Positions 41,976 to 50,537 are shown, counted from the first letter of the stretch. The stretch is DNA of 64,000 nt from Streptomyces viridochromogenes DSM 40736 (GCF_000158955.1 NZ_GG657757.1:4511290-4575289), one strand, 5' to 3'. A program made the numbers and translations. Notes: generated by a model not told the origin, from the letters alone.

Positions 41976-44504
41976 GTGGGCCGCTTCGACCCGCGTCGCA
42001 AGGTGAACCGGGCGCTGCTGGTCGGTGTGTCCGAGTACGACCACACGGCACCGGATCCCCAGGGGGTGGCCTGCCAGCTCCCCGCCGTGCGGCACAACCG
42101 GAGGGCACTCGAGGACGCGCTCAGCGGTGGCGGTGTGTTCGGCGAGGGCGAGGTGAGGGCCCTGCCCTCGCCCACCCCGGACCAGTTCACGAGCGCGCTG
42201 CGCCGCGCCTGCCGTGAGACCAGGGGTCTGCTGCTGCTCTACTTCGCCGGGCACGCCGTCACCTCCACGTCCGGCAACGAGCTGCACCTCCAGATGCGCA
42301 CGGCGAGGGTGCTCACCGGGAACGGGCTGCCCGGTTCGGTGAGTTTCACCCAGGTGCTGGGCGAACTGGCCGACAGCCGTGCCGAGCAGGTGGTGGTGAT
42401 CCTCGACTGCTGCTACGCGGGCAACGCCGCGGGAATCTGGCACCGCTTCGACGATCCGAAGCGGAAGAAGCACAAGATCCTGCTGCTGATGAGCGTGCAG
42501 CCCAACCGCTGCATCCTGGGCGGGGACGCCGACGAGGCCACGCCGTTCACCCGTGAGCTCGCGCGCGTCCTCGACCAGGGCGGGGAGGTGTCGCTCTCCG
42601 AGCTGTACGCCGCGGTGAAGAAGCGGATGGCCGACGCGCGGTACAAGGCGGAGGACGACGACCCGCAGCGGCCCCAGGCACTCGCGCCCCCCTGGGACCC
42701 GGACGCGGACGTGCTGCTCGCGGCCGGACCCGTGCCGCCGCCCCCGCTCCCGCCCCCGGCCGGCCTCTCCTGGCTCCGGCGGCTGCTCGCCCGCGCCCGG
42801 CCTGCCGTCGGTGGCCTGTTCGGCCGCACCGTCCTGGCGCTGCTGCTGGCGTTCCTCGCCATCGGCGCCGCCGGCTACGGGATCCTGGAGTGGACCGGGA
42901 ACTCCGGCCCCTGCCGCCCGGTGGAGCTGCGGGTCCTCACCGACCCGGACCTGGAGCCGGCGATGCGGGCGGCGGCGGACGCCTACCTCGCCTCCGGTGA
43001 CAACACCACCGAGGACGGCTGCCGGCGCAGTGGCATCACCGTCTACAGCGCGGGCGCCGCCGGCGTGGTGAACGCGCTGGGCGGGCGCACCGACCCCTGG
43101 CAGCGGCCCCGCGAGGACGACAACCCGCAGCGGGACATCGGCCCGCAGCCGGACGTGTGGATCCCCGCCACCCGCGCGGACGCCCGCCGGGCCACCGCCC
43201 TCCAGGGGGACCACGACCGGGTCTTCGCCCGGCTGGAGGCGGACGCCGAGCCGCTCGCCTACTCGCCGGTCGTGCTGGCCGTCCCCCCTGCCCTCGCCGA
43301 CTCCGGCACGTCCGGAGGGCGGTCGCTGCCGGAGCTCGTCGACGCCCTGGAGACCGTCGACCGCAAGGCCCGGGTGCGCCGCCCCGACCCGGGGTTCACC
43401 GGTGCGGCACTGCTGGCGACGGTGGGCCTGTACGGCGGCGGGGCCGACGCGCGGAGCGCCGAGCGGGGCATCTCCCGGCCCGTGCGGCCCGACTCCTCGG
43501 CGCTCCGGCTGCTGTGCACGCTGCCCGACGACGACACCGTGGACGACCACAGCGCGGCCCTGGTCCCGGAGTTCCTGCTCCGGAGCGGCATCGGCTGCCA
43601 CCGGGCCACGCGCGCCGAGCGCACCGCCGTCTACCCCGACGACGTCCCCGGCCTGGAACCGACGTTCGTCCGGGTGCGCTGGGAGGACGGCGACCGGGAC
43701 GAGAAGGCGCGGGACGAGGAGGTGAACCGGTTCCGTGACTGGCTGACCGGCGAGGACGGCCGGACGGTCCTCGGCGAGCAGGGGTTCCGGTCCGCGACGG
43801 GACAACGCGGTCTGCTCGACCCCGAGTCGGCCCGCTGGGGCATGACCGAGTCGGTCGCCGCGACGGACCCCGCCGACCCGGCGGAGCTGGACTCGGCACT
43901 GGAGCGGTACGGCAACGCGCACGGCCCCGGCCGGGTCCTGTTCCTCCTCGACAGCTCCGGCTCGATGGCCCGCCTGTGGGACGGCTCCAGCGGCGGCCCC
44001 GGCATCCTGAAGCAGACCCTGACCGGGCTCGGCGGGGAGGACGAGTACGGGGTGTGGGCGGTGCACGGCCTGGGGGACGGCGGCGGTACGCACACCGAAC
44101 TGCTCGGCTTCGGCACGCACGCCCGCAAGGACGCCGAGCGCGCCCTCGACACCGCGAAGGTCCGGGACGCCGAGGCCGATCCGCCCGCCGCCCTGCTCGA
44201 CGCCCTGGACTTCATGCGGGAGCGCGGCGGCGACGACGAGCGCCCGCAGCTGATCGTGTACCTGACCGACGGCGAGGACGACGGCCGCCTGAGCGGGGAC
44301 CGCCGGCAGCAGGTGGCCGACCGGGCCCGGGCCGCGGGCGTGCCCGTCGCCATGGTGACCCTGAAGAGCGGGGCCTGCGACCGTGACCGCCCCGCGACCC
44401 AGATCGCGGAGGCCGGCCGGGGCCGGTGCCTCGACCCCGGTGACGACCTCGTGCCCGGCCTGCGCGACGAGGTGGCCCACACCGGAACGGGGGAGGACCG
44501 ATGA
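41976..44504 (+). CDS. transmembrane caspase with extracellular solute-binding and vWA domains
   Basis: An 842-residue receptor-like protease. Residues about 8-235 are a caspase (C14) domain with catalytic His93 in LYFAGHAV and Cys146 in VILDCCYAG. A Pro-rich stretch precedes one membrane helix (about 284-305, FGRTVLALLLAFLAIGAAGYGIL). The outside part has a type-2 periplasmic-binding-like domain (about 314-620: VELRVLTDPDLEPAMRAAADAYL, then SPVVLAVPPALAD). It then has a vWA domain (about 650-842) with MIDAS motif LDSSGSM near 661 and IVYLTDGEDDG near 758. By architecture, an external ligand could trigger the internal protease. It follows EACC1 by three bases and overlaps the lipoprotein gene by four (ATGA). 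Confidence 0.9.
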   Translation: MGRFDPRRKVNRALLVGVSEYDHTAPDPQGVACQLPAVRHNRRALEDALSGGGVFGEGEVRALPSPTPDQFTSALRRACRETRGLLLLYFAGHAVTSTSGNELHLQMRTARVLTGNGLPGSVSFTQVLGELADSRAEQVVVILDCCYAGNAAGIWHRFDDPKRKKHKILLLMSVQPNRCILGGDADEATPFTRELARVLDQGGEVSLSELYAAVKKRMADARYKAEDDDPQRPQALAPPWDPDADVLLAAGPVPPPPLPPPAGLSWLRRLLARARPAVGGLFGRTVLALLLAFLAIGAAGYGILEWTGNSGPCRPVELRVLTDPDLEPAMRAAADAYLASGDNTTEDGCRRSGITVYSAGAAGVVNALGGRTDPWQRPREDDNPQRDIGPQPDVWIPATRADARRATALQGDHDRVFARLEADAEPLAYSPVVLAVPPALADSGTSGGRSLPELVDALETVDRKARVRRPDPGFTGAALLATVGLYGGGADARSAERGISRPVRPDSSALRLLCTLPDDDTVDDHSAALVPEFLLRSGIGCHRATRAERTAVYPDDVPGLEPTFVRVRWEDGDRDEKARDEEVNRFRDWLTGEDGRTVLGEQGFRSATGQRGLLDPESARWGMTESVAATDPADPAELDSALERYGNAHGPGRVLFLLDSSGSMARLWDGSSGGPGILKQTLTGLGGEDEYGVWAVHGLGDGGGTHTELLGFGTHARKDAERALDTAKVRDAEADPPAALLDALDFMRERGGDDERPQLIVYLTDGEDDGRLSGDRRQQVADRARAAGVPVAMVTLKSGACDRDRPATQIAEAGRGRCLDPGDDLVPGLRDEVAHTGTGEDR

Positions 44505-45910
44505 CCCGCCGCCTGCCGACCGTCGTGCTCGCGCTGCTGTCCCTGCTGGCGCTCGCCGCCTGCACCGGCGGCGAGGCGCAGCAGCCGACGCCGGGCGCCG
44601 ACACCTCGTCCCGGATCGTGGTGGCCAGCGGCCAGGACGTCACCGGCAAGAACGGCATCCGCCAGCAGCTCATCGACGCCTGGAACGCGCGGGAGGGCAA
44701 GCAGGGCTACCGGGCCCGTCTGGTGGAGCTGCCCGGCTCGGCCGACCAGCAGCGCAGCCAGCTGCTCGGCGCCCTGCAGTCCGGCAGCGCCGAGTACGAC
44801 GTGGTGAACCTGGACGTGACCTGGATCCCGGAGTTCGCCGACGCCGGCCTGATCCGCCCGCTGACCGACACGGCCGTCACCTCGCCCGGGGACATCATCC
44901 CGTCGGTGGACAGCACGTCGTACTGGGACGGCGAGCGGTACGCGGTCCCGTTCAACAGCGACGCGGGCCTGCTGTACTACCGCAAGGACCACCTGCTCAA
45001 GGCCGGCGCCTCCCGGACCGACCTCGGCGACGGGCTCACCTGGGACGAGCTGCGGGAACTGTTCGACGCCGTCGGCAGCGCCCACCTCGACGGCCAGGAG
45101 GCGGACTGGACCACCCAGCTCGCCGCGTACGAGGGCCGCACCGTCAACGCGATCGAGGCGTTCGCCTCCGCCGTACCCGACTTCCGCCTGACCGACGACG
45201 ACGGCGGGTACGCCGCGACGCGGGAGCAGTTGACGGCGGGCGTGACGGAACTGCGCGCGCGCACCGCGCGGTCGTACACCCTCGACGAGGCCCTGGAGTC
45301 GCGGGAGGCCGAGTCGCTCAGCGCCTTCGCGGAGGGCCGCACCACCTTCCTGCGGCACTGGCCGTACGTCTACCCGGCCCTGTACGAGACCTTCAAGGAC
45401 AAGCTCGGTGTGACCCGGCTGCCCGGCAAGACCGTGCTCGGCGGGCAGAACCTGGCCGTCACCTCGTCCGCGTCCGGGCAGCGGGCCGCCAAGGCGGCCG
45501 AACTCATCGCGTTCCTCACCGACCCGGACAGCGAACGCTGCCTGCTGCGCGCCGGGTTCGCCGCGACCCGCACCTCCGCCTACCAGGAGCCCGGGTCCGC
45601 CCCCGCGTGCCGGCACGCCCCCGCCTACGCGGAGACGCCCTCGGCGTCCCCCACCGGCGAGAGCACGCTCCGGACGCCGCCCGACCGGTTCCCCGACGGC
45701 ACCAGCTACTCCCGCGACATCCTGCTCCCGGCCCTGTGCGAGGCCGTGCACCGCCCCCGCACTCCCCGCTACGGCGCGGTGACCCACACCCTCATCACCG
45801 AACTGGACGCCCTGTACGGGCCGCCGAGCGGGCCGGGCGGGAGCCGGCCGGGCGACGCGGAGGTCGCGAAAAGCCTTGACGAGGCTTTGAGCAGGGTTTT
45901 GCCAGGTTGA
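44501..45910 (+). CDS. extracellular solute-binding lipoprotein of the caspase operon
   Basis: A 469-residue lipoprotein. The signal TRRLPTVVLALLSLLALAACTGG has a lipobox LAAC, so it is anchored outside the membrane. The body fits ABC-type sugar-binding proteins (SBP_bac_1): IVVASGQDVTGKNGIRQQLIDAWN, EYDVVNLDVTWIPEFADAGLI, WDGERYAVPFNSDAGLLYYRKD and AFAEGRTTFLRHWPYVYPAL. No permease or ATPase gene is nearby, so transport is unlikely; it may deliver ligand to the solute-binding domain of the caspase receptor encoded just upstream, with which it overlaps by four bases. This partnership is inference. Confidence 0.88.
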   Translation: MTRRLPTVVLALLSLLALAACTGGEAQQPTPGADTSSRIVVASGQDVTGKNGIRQQLIDAWNAREGKQGYRARLVELPGSADQQRSQLLGALQSGSAEYDVVNLDVTWIPEFADAGLIRPLTDTAVTSPGDIIPSVDSTSYWDGERYAVPFNSDAGLLYYRKDHLLKAGASRTDLGDGLTWDELRELFDAVGSAHLDGQEADWTTQLAAYEGRTVNAIEAFASAVPDFRLTDDDGGYAATREQLTAGVTELRARTARSYTLDEALESREAESLSAFAEGRTTFLRHWPYVYPALYETFKDKLGVTRLPGKTVLGGQNLAVTSSASGQRAAKAAELIAFLTDPDSERCLLRAGFAATRTSAYQEPGSAPACRHAPAYAETPSASPTGESTLRTPPDRFPDGTSYSRDILLPALCEAVHRPRTPRYGAVTHTLITELDALYGPPSGPGGSRPGDAEVAKSLDEALSRVLPG

Positions 45911-46016
45911 ATTCCCTCCTCGTGATGTTCACAGTTTCTCCATTGCGTAGGTATGTCGCCGTGGGTAGCCTCAATTTCGCACTGACCATGCAATGAGAAA
46001 AACGGGGATGGACTTC

Positions 46017-46496
46017 GTGAGTATACGAAGCAAGGGAATTTCTGCTGCCGTCACTCTCGCCATGACCGGCGCGCTGTGCGGCGTCGGGGCGCAGGCGGCG
46101 AGCGCGGCTGAGGCCCAGCCGGAGGTGCGCGCGGGGGCGGACGAGATCTGCGCGGTCCTCGGGATCGGCAGCGGCGCGGCGGGCCTCAGCAAGGCCCTGG
46201 CCAAGGGCGCCTCGTGGGTCGGCATCGGCGCCAGCATCGGGTGCTACGCCTACACGAAGGCCAAGGAGGCCACGCCCGCCGAGAAGCGCGCCGCCATGAT
46301 CAAGTCCTACAAGAAGTACCAGGCCATGAGCGACATCAAGAAGCTCGACGCGCTCGGCTACTACTGCCGGAAGAAGGAGAGCGGCGGTGGCGGCGGAACC
46401 GATGTCGCCCCCGCCGGCAACCCGACGGTCATGGTGGGCTGGCGCGACATCAAGATGAAGGGCGTGACGTACAAGTGCACGGCCAACAGGGACTGA
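46017..46496 (+). CDS. secreted cysteine-containing protein with glycine-zipper-like segment
   Basis: A 159-residue secreted protein. The GTG at 46017 follows GGGGATGG and gives a compact signal (SIRSKGISAAVTLAMTGALCG...AASA) with an Ala-x-Ala site near residue 32; upstream ATGs at 45993 and 46008 are in frame but lack spacing. The mature part has four Cys (DEIC, SIGC, YYC, YKC), a small-residue segment LGIGSGAAGLSKALAKGASWVGIGASIG and a Lys-rich stretch. The segment resembles pore-forming or zipper helices of bacteriocin-like proteins, but there is no family match I can name. It lies 106 bases after the caspase operon; TTGCGT (45940) and TAGCCT (about 45964) may be its promoter. Confidence 0.7.
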   Translation: MSIRSKGISAAVTLAMTGALCGVGAQAASAAEAQPEVRAGADEICAVLGIGSGAAGLSKALAKGASWVGIGASIGCYAYTKAKEATPAEKRAAMIKSYKKYQAMSDIKKLDALGYYCRKKESGGGGGTDVAPAGNPTVMVGWRDIKMKGVTYKCTANRD

Positions 46497-46690
46497 CCGG
46501 CCGCCGCGGACCGGGCCACGGAGAGCGTCTCCTGTTCTCTGTGGCGCTGGTCGTGGTGAGCCTGCTGTGGATCACGCAGGACATGGAGACGTGGGCGACC
46601 GTGCTGTGCGGCGTCGGTGCGGCGGTAGGGGCGCTGGGCGTTTTCTATTTCGGCTGGCGTTATATTCGCGCCCGCGGGAATTCACGCTGA
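46475..46690 (+). CDS. small two-helix membrane protein
   Basis: A 71-residue candidate (GTG 46475, overlapping the secreted-protein gene by 22 bases; GTG 46541 would give 49 residues). It has a basic start (GRRGPGHGERLL), then two hydrophobic helices, FSVALVVVSLLWITQ and WATVLCGVGAAVGALGVFYFGW, and a basic end YIRARGNSR. Coding potential and overlap suggest it is co-translated with the secreted protein; an immunity-like role would fit but is speculation. Confidence 0.45.
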   Translation: MHGQQGLTGRRGPGHGERLLFSVALVVVSLLWITQDMETWATVLCGVGAAVGALGVFYFGWRYIRARGNSR

Positions 46691-46728
46691 CTGAATTCTT
46701 GAGTCGCTTCTTTTCGGTGCGTCTCCCA

Positions 46729-46775
46729 CGCCCGTCCGGCCGCCGCGTCATCAATACCGCGGCGCCGGCCGGGCG
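46729..46775. terminator. bidirectional terminator hairpin
   Basis: CGCCCGTCCGGCCGCCGCG (46729-46747) pairs imperfectly with CGCGGCGCCGGCCGGGCG (46758-46775) around a 10-base loop, between the small membrane protein gene and the convergent propeller gene. Confidence 0.65.
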
Positions 46776-46790
46776 TGTGCCGTTCCTGCG

Positions 46791-48791
46791 TCAGCGCGTG
46801 AAGACGAAGTACTTCCACGACCCGTAGGTCGTCGTGTTCACGTTGTCGCCCGACTTCGTGTCGATGTACGACGAGCGGATGCGGAAACGCGGACCGATCG
46901 GCGGCGTGCCGTCGAGCGCAGCCGCGTCCTTGCCGTAGCGGTCGAGGGCGAAGTACTCCGTGGCCGTGGTGCGCCACGCGCCGTCGGCGTAACGCTGGAC
47001 CTGAAGCTGGTACTTGCGGCCCGGGTACATCGACATCGTCGTGTTCTGGACCGGGTCCTTGGACTGGTGGAAGTAGGCGTACTTCTGGTTCCAGGCGGTC
47101 GCCGTCCTGTAGGCGCCGCTCAGCGACGTCGAGATCTTGACCTTGGTGTGGACCGAGGTGGTGACCGTCTTCGCGGCGTACCGCGTGTCGCCCGTGAACT
47201 TCGCGGTGACCTTCGCGTCCCGGGTCAGGTGGAGCGTCGCCGACAGGTTGCCGTCCGCGTTCACCGTGCCCTTCTTGACCAGCGCGTTCGGCTTGTCGGG
47301 GCCGTACGGGTCGGCCCAGATCTCGACCGTGCGGTTCTTGTACGTCGTGCCGAGGTGCGCGGTGAAGGTGACGTCACGGCCGTAGTCGTACACCTTGCCG
47401 TCGTTGTTCAGCGTCAGCGCTGTCGTGGTCTTCGCGACGGTGAGCGCGTGGGTGGCGGTGGCGCCCGCGTGGTCACCGTCGCCCGCGTACGTGACCGTGT
47501 AGGTCACCTTGCCGCCGGCCGGCGGGGTGTCCGTGAAGGAGTACGAGCCGTCGGCGGCGACCGTGGCCGTGCCGAGGGCCTTGCCGGACGGGGACTCGTC
47601 GTCGGTGCGGGTGACGTCGACCTTCGTGCCCGCGGGGAACGCCGCCGACGAGGAGAGCGTGCCCGTGAGCGTGAGGGGCTTGGCACGGGTGGCCGAGGCG
47701 GCGGCGTTCACCGTGAGGGTGGTGGACGCCTTCGTCGGAGCGTCGAGGACGCGCAGCGAGTAGACGTCGCCGTCGTTCTCCGATATCGCGAACAGCCTGC
47801 TCCCGTCCGGCGCCCAGGCGAGGCCCGCCGGAGCGAGGGTGTCGGCGCCGCTGCTGTTGCCGGTGTTGGGGAAGTCGTACTGCCTGAGCGGCAGGGAGAC
47901 GCCCGGCTTGAAGACGTGCACGTCCGGGTCGTACCAGGAGAACGTGCCCGCCGCGACGTCGCCGTTCGGGGCGATGTCCACCGCGTTCGGGTACGTGTTG
48001 GTGACGTACTTGCCGTCCGCGGACAGGTCCGGGAGCTTGTACACCGCCTGGTAGTACGGGGCGCCGCTGGCCGTCACCACGTCCTTGCCGTCCGGTGTGA
48101 CCGCGAGGTCCTGGAGGTTGCCGCCGCCGGTGCTGCCCGGGTCGAAGGCGTAGGCCGTACGGCTCGCCGTGCCGGACGAGACGTCGTACACGGCGAGTAC
48201 GACCGGGCTCTGGCCCGGCGCGCCCGCGACGAGCGTGCCCGCGGCGCCCGGGGAGGCGTCCAGGATCGGGGCGTCGTAGAAGGTGCGGCCGGTGTCCTGG
48301 TTCAGGGTGAGGCCCGGGTCGGCGGCGCTCGGGTCGAGCGAGCCGATGTTGCCGTTGCCGGAGGCGCCGTAGCTGAACCAGAGCTTGCCGCCGGCGAGGG
48401 CCACGTACGCGGGGCCCGCGCCCGCGCCGGTGGAGAAGCGGCGGGACTCGGTCGCGGTCGCCGTGTCGATCGCGACGACCGCGTCGGCGTCGTGCACGGC
48501 CGCGTAGAGCGTGCCCGAGTCGGGCGACAGCTCCAGGCCGTGGACGCCGGGCAGCGAGCCCACGGTGGAGACGACCTTGCCCGCGTAGTCGGTGACGACG
48601 ACCTGCCCGGCCGTCGGGTCGCTGATGAAGACGCGCTGGTGGACCCCGTCGACGACCATGTCACCCGTCGACTTCAGGGGCAGGAGCGCGCTGGAGTCGG
48701 CCGCCGCCGAGCCGGCGCCCGCCGCGACGAGCGTGACCGAGCTGAAGAGGACCGCGAGCGCTGTCGCGGCCGTGAGAGTGCGTCTGCGCAC
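46791..48791 (-). CDS. secreted beta-propeller and Ig-like repeat protein
   Basis: A 666-residue secreted protein. GTG 48791 gives a clean signal (RRRTLTAATALAVLFSSVTLVAAGAGSAAA). Residues about 35-340 form a YVTN/NHL-like propeller (VFISDPTAGQVVVTDYAGKV, GLELSPDSGTLYAAVHDADAVVAID, LAWAPDGSRLFAISENDGDVYSLRV). Residues about 345-520 hold two or three Ig-like Big_3-type repeats (LTLTGTLSSSAAFPAGTKVDVTR, VTYTVTYAGDGDHAGATATHALTV), and the C-terminal ~120 residues are a beta domain. It resembles Streptomyces surface or adhesion proteins whose role is unproven. It is monocistronic. Confidence 0.85.
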   Translation of the reverse strand: MRRRTLTAATALAVLFSSVTLVAAGAGSAAADSSALLPLKSTGDMVVDGVHQRVFISDPTAGQVVVTDYAGKVVSTVGSLPGVHGLELSPDSGTLYAAVHDADAVVAIDTATATESRRFSTGAGAGPAYVALAGGKLWFSYGASGNGNIGSLDPSAADPGLTLNQDTGRTFYDAPILDASPGAAGTLVAGAPGQSPVVLAVYDVSSGTASRTAYAFDPGSTGGGNLQDLAVTPDGKDVVTASGAPYYQAVYKLPDLSADGKYVTNTYPNAVDIAPNGDVAAGTFSWYDPDVHVFKPGVSLPLRQYDFPNTGNSSGADTLAPAGLAWAPDGSRLFAISENDGDVYSLRVLDAPTKASTTLTVNAAASATRAKPLTLTGTLSSSAAFPAGTKVDVTRTDDESPSGKALGTATVAADGSYSFTDTPPAGGKVTYTVTYAGDGDHAGATATHALTVAKTTTALTLNNDGKVYDYGRDVTFTAHLGTTYKNRTVEIWADPYGPDKPNALVKKGTVNADGNLSATLHLTRDAKVTAKFTGDTRYAAKTVTTSVHTKVKISTSLSGAYRTATAWNQKYAYFHQSKDPVQNTTMSMYPGRKYQLQVQRYADGAWRTTATEYFALDRYGKDAAALDGTPPIGPRFRIRSSYIDTKSGDNVNTTTYGSWKYFVFTR

Positions 48792-48912
48792 GGTTGTTTC
48801 GAACCCCCCGGAACGAAAAGAAGTGATCAGCCTGCGCAGGCTACGGCACACCACTGACACATGCGTGAAACGGGGAGTAAGACACCGGTGTGAACGGACC
48901 GGGCCGGTCGGC

Positions 48913-49065
48913 TCAGCGGGAGTCCGCGACGGTCTGCCGGCCCTGCTGCGGCTGCTCGGCTCTCGCCGGCCCCGCGTTGGCCGCCAGCAGCAGTGTCGCG
49001 ACGGCGACGACGGCGGCGGTGAAGCCTCTGGCGTACCGCTCGGCGGTGCGTGTGCGTTCGAGCAC
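48913..49065 (-). CDS. small secreted pro-peptide (candidate signalling peptide)
   Basis: A 50-residue reading frame from GTG 49065 (GAGG 5 bases upstream) to TGA at 48913. It has a charged n-region (LERTRTAERYARGF), a hydrophobic core TAAVVAVATLLLAANA and a signal-peptidase site ARA, leaving a mature peptide EQPQQGRQTVADSR of 14 residues. Third positions are G/C in nearly every codon, unlike the other frames, and no alternative start lies upstream before a stop. It is divergent from the XRE-TPR regulator gene by 128 bases, the arrangement of peptide-pheromone/receptor pairs. Function is inferred from layout only. Confidence 0.65.
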   Translation of the reverse strand: MLERTRTAERYARGFTAAVVAVATLLLAANAGPARAEQPQQGRQTVADSR

Positions 49066-49114
49066 GGCGACCTCGCAACTGGGGGCGGCGACTACGGCGG
49101 CGGGTATTAAGCGA

Positions 49115-49171
49115 GTTCAACAATCCGGCTTAACACTCCGTTTAACCTAGGGGCCGTTCAGGGCGAACGGC
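49115..49171. promoter_or_regulatory. intergenic repeats between the pro-peptide and the XRE-TPR regulator
   Basis: GTTCAAC (49115), GCTTAAC (49128) and GTTTAAC (49140) recur at 12-13 bases. An inverted repeat GCCGTTC (49153-49159) and GAACGGC (49165-49171) follows. On the minus strand TTAAGC and TTAATA are 17 bases apart and could be the promoter of the peptide gene. The AT-rich block is the only one nearby. Confidence 0.55.
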
Positions 49172-49193
49172 AAGAGGGGCAGGGGGAGTCGGC

Positions 49194-50537
49194 GTGGGGG
49201 AGCGTGACGATCCGGGGGTCATCGGACGCCGGGTGCAGCGGTTGCGTGTCGAACGGGGACTGACGCAACGGCAGTTGGCGGAACCTGTGTACACACCGGC
49301 CTACATCTCCACCCTGGAGTCGGGCCGGGTGCGGCCCTCCGACGACGCCCTGCGGCATCTCGCCGGCCGGCTCGGCGTGGCCTTCGACGAGCTCGCCACC
49401 GGCCGGTCGGCCCGGCTCGTCACCGAGCTGCGGCTGCGGCTGACCGAGGCCCAGCGGACCCTGGCCGTCGGCGAGACCGAGGCGGCGGCGGAGCAGTACG
49501 CCGGGCTGCTCGACGAGGCCGGGACGCACGGGCTGCCCGCGGAACAGGCCGCCGCGCTGCTCGGGCTCGGCGAGTGCGCCCTGGAGACGGGCGAGCTCGT
49601 GACCGGCCGGCAGTACTTCGAACGGGCCGAGTCCTGCCTGGCCGGCGCCCCCCTGCCCACCCGCGTCCCGGCCCTGCGCGGCCGGGCCGTCGCGCACTAC
49701 CTCGCCGGTGAGCTCCGGTACGCCGTCTACCTTCTGGAGTCCACCCTCGACGAGCTGAACCGGGGTGGCCTGCACGACCCCGACGCCCTGCTGCTGCTCT
49801 ACGCCAGCGCCATCGGGCCGTACATGGACATGGGCGCGCACGCCCGCGCCGCCCAGGCCGCCGAGTTCGCCCTCGCGCTCGCCCCGCAGTCCGGCGACCC
49901 GGCCCTGGTCGCGCGCATGCACCGCTCGGTGGCCCGCACCCTGGTCGCAGAGGGCCGCCTCGCCGAGGCCGACGCCTCGCTGGCCAAGGCCGCCGAGCTG
50001 TACCGCGGCCTGCAGATCCGCACCGAACTCGCCAACTGCCACTGGATGCGCGGCTACGTCTACGCCCAGGACGGCCAACTGGAGCGCGCGGAAGCCGAGT
50101 TGCGGGAGGCCCTCGGCATGCTGTCGGCCAAGCGCGCCGCCCTCTACAGCAGCCAGGTCGCCGTCGAACTCGCCGATGTGCTGCACCGGCGCGGCAAGTC
50201 CGACGAGGCGTCGGCCCTGCTGCACGGGGTGCTCGACGACCTGTCCCCCGAGCGCGGTGCCGTCCACTCCGCCGCCGCGCACCGGCTGCTCGGCATCATC
50301 GCCGAGGACGCCCGCCGGACCGAGGAGGCCGAGGAGCACTACGTCCGTGCCCTGAGCCTGCTGGAGCGGGCGGGCGCGGCCGGTGACCTGGCCGACCTGT
50401 GCCGGCTGCTGGGCGACCTGCTGCGGCGCACCGGGCGGGTGGAGGCGGCCCTGGACGCCTACCGGACCGGTCTCGGCCACCGTACGGCTCCCGGCACGAC
50501 CACCCTGGGGCCCGCGCCCGCCCAGCCTCCGCTCTGA
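49194..50537 (+). CDS. XRE helix-turn-helix regulator with TPR repeats
   Basis: A 447-residue protein. The N-terminal HTH (about 8-68) reads IGRRVQRLRVERGLTQRQLAEPVYTPAYISTLESGRVRPSDDALRHLAGRL. From about 75 to 435 there are some nine TPR-like helix pairs (EAAAEQYAGLLDEAG, GELRYAVYLLESTLDELNR, GRLAEADASLAKAAELYR, GQLERAEAELREALG, EEAEEHYVRALSLLERA). The order HTH then TPR is that of RRNPP receptors (PlcR, Rgg, NprR), which bind imported peptides in the TPR groove. GTG 49194 has GGGGGAG 6 bases upstream. The divergent secreted pro-peptide is the natural candidate ligand. Many Streptomyces TPR regulators have no known peptide, so this is inference. Confidence 0.88.
   Translation: MGERDDPGVIGRRVQRLRVERGLTQRQLAEPVYTPAYISTLESGRVRPSDDALRHLAGRLGVAFDELATGRSARLVTELRLRLTEAQRTLAVGETEAAAEQYAGLLDEAGTHGLPAEQAAALLGLGECALETGELVTGRQYFERAESCLAGAPLPTRVPALRGRAVAHYLAGELRYAVYLLESTLDELNRGGLHDPDALLLLYASAIGPYMDMGAHARAAQAAEFALALAPQSGDPALVARMHRSVARTLVAEGRLAEADASLAKAAELYRGLQIRTELANCHWMRGYVYAQDGQLERAEAELREALGMLSAKRAALYSSQVAVELADVLHRRGKSDEASALLHGVLDDLSPERGAVHSAAAHRLLGIIAEDARRTEEAEEHYVRALSLLERAGAAGDLADLCRLLGDLLRRTGRVEAALDAYRTGLGHRTAPGTTTLGPAPAQPPL

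Noticed and set aside
41646..44480. Long open frame antisense to the caspase gene
   Set aside because: Low-complexity Arg/Gly/Pro composition and no motif; the sense strand shows caspase, solute-binding and vWA domains.
44501..45910. Sugar ABC transporter operon
   Set aside because: No permease or ATPase gene is nearby; the lipoprotein overlaps the caspase receptor gene instead.
48890..49150. 86-residue frame on the plus strand over the pro-peptide
   Set aside because: Poor third-position G/C and no binding site; the minus-strand peptide has a signal peptide and GAGG site.
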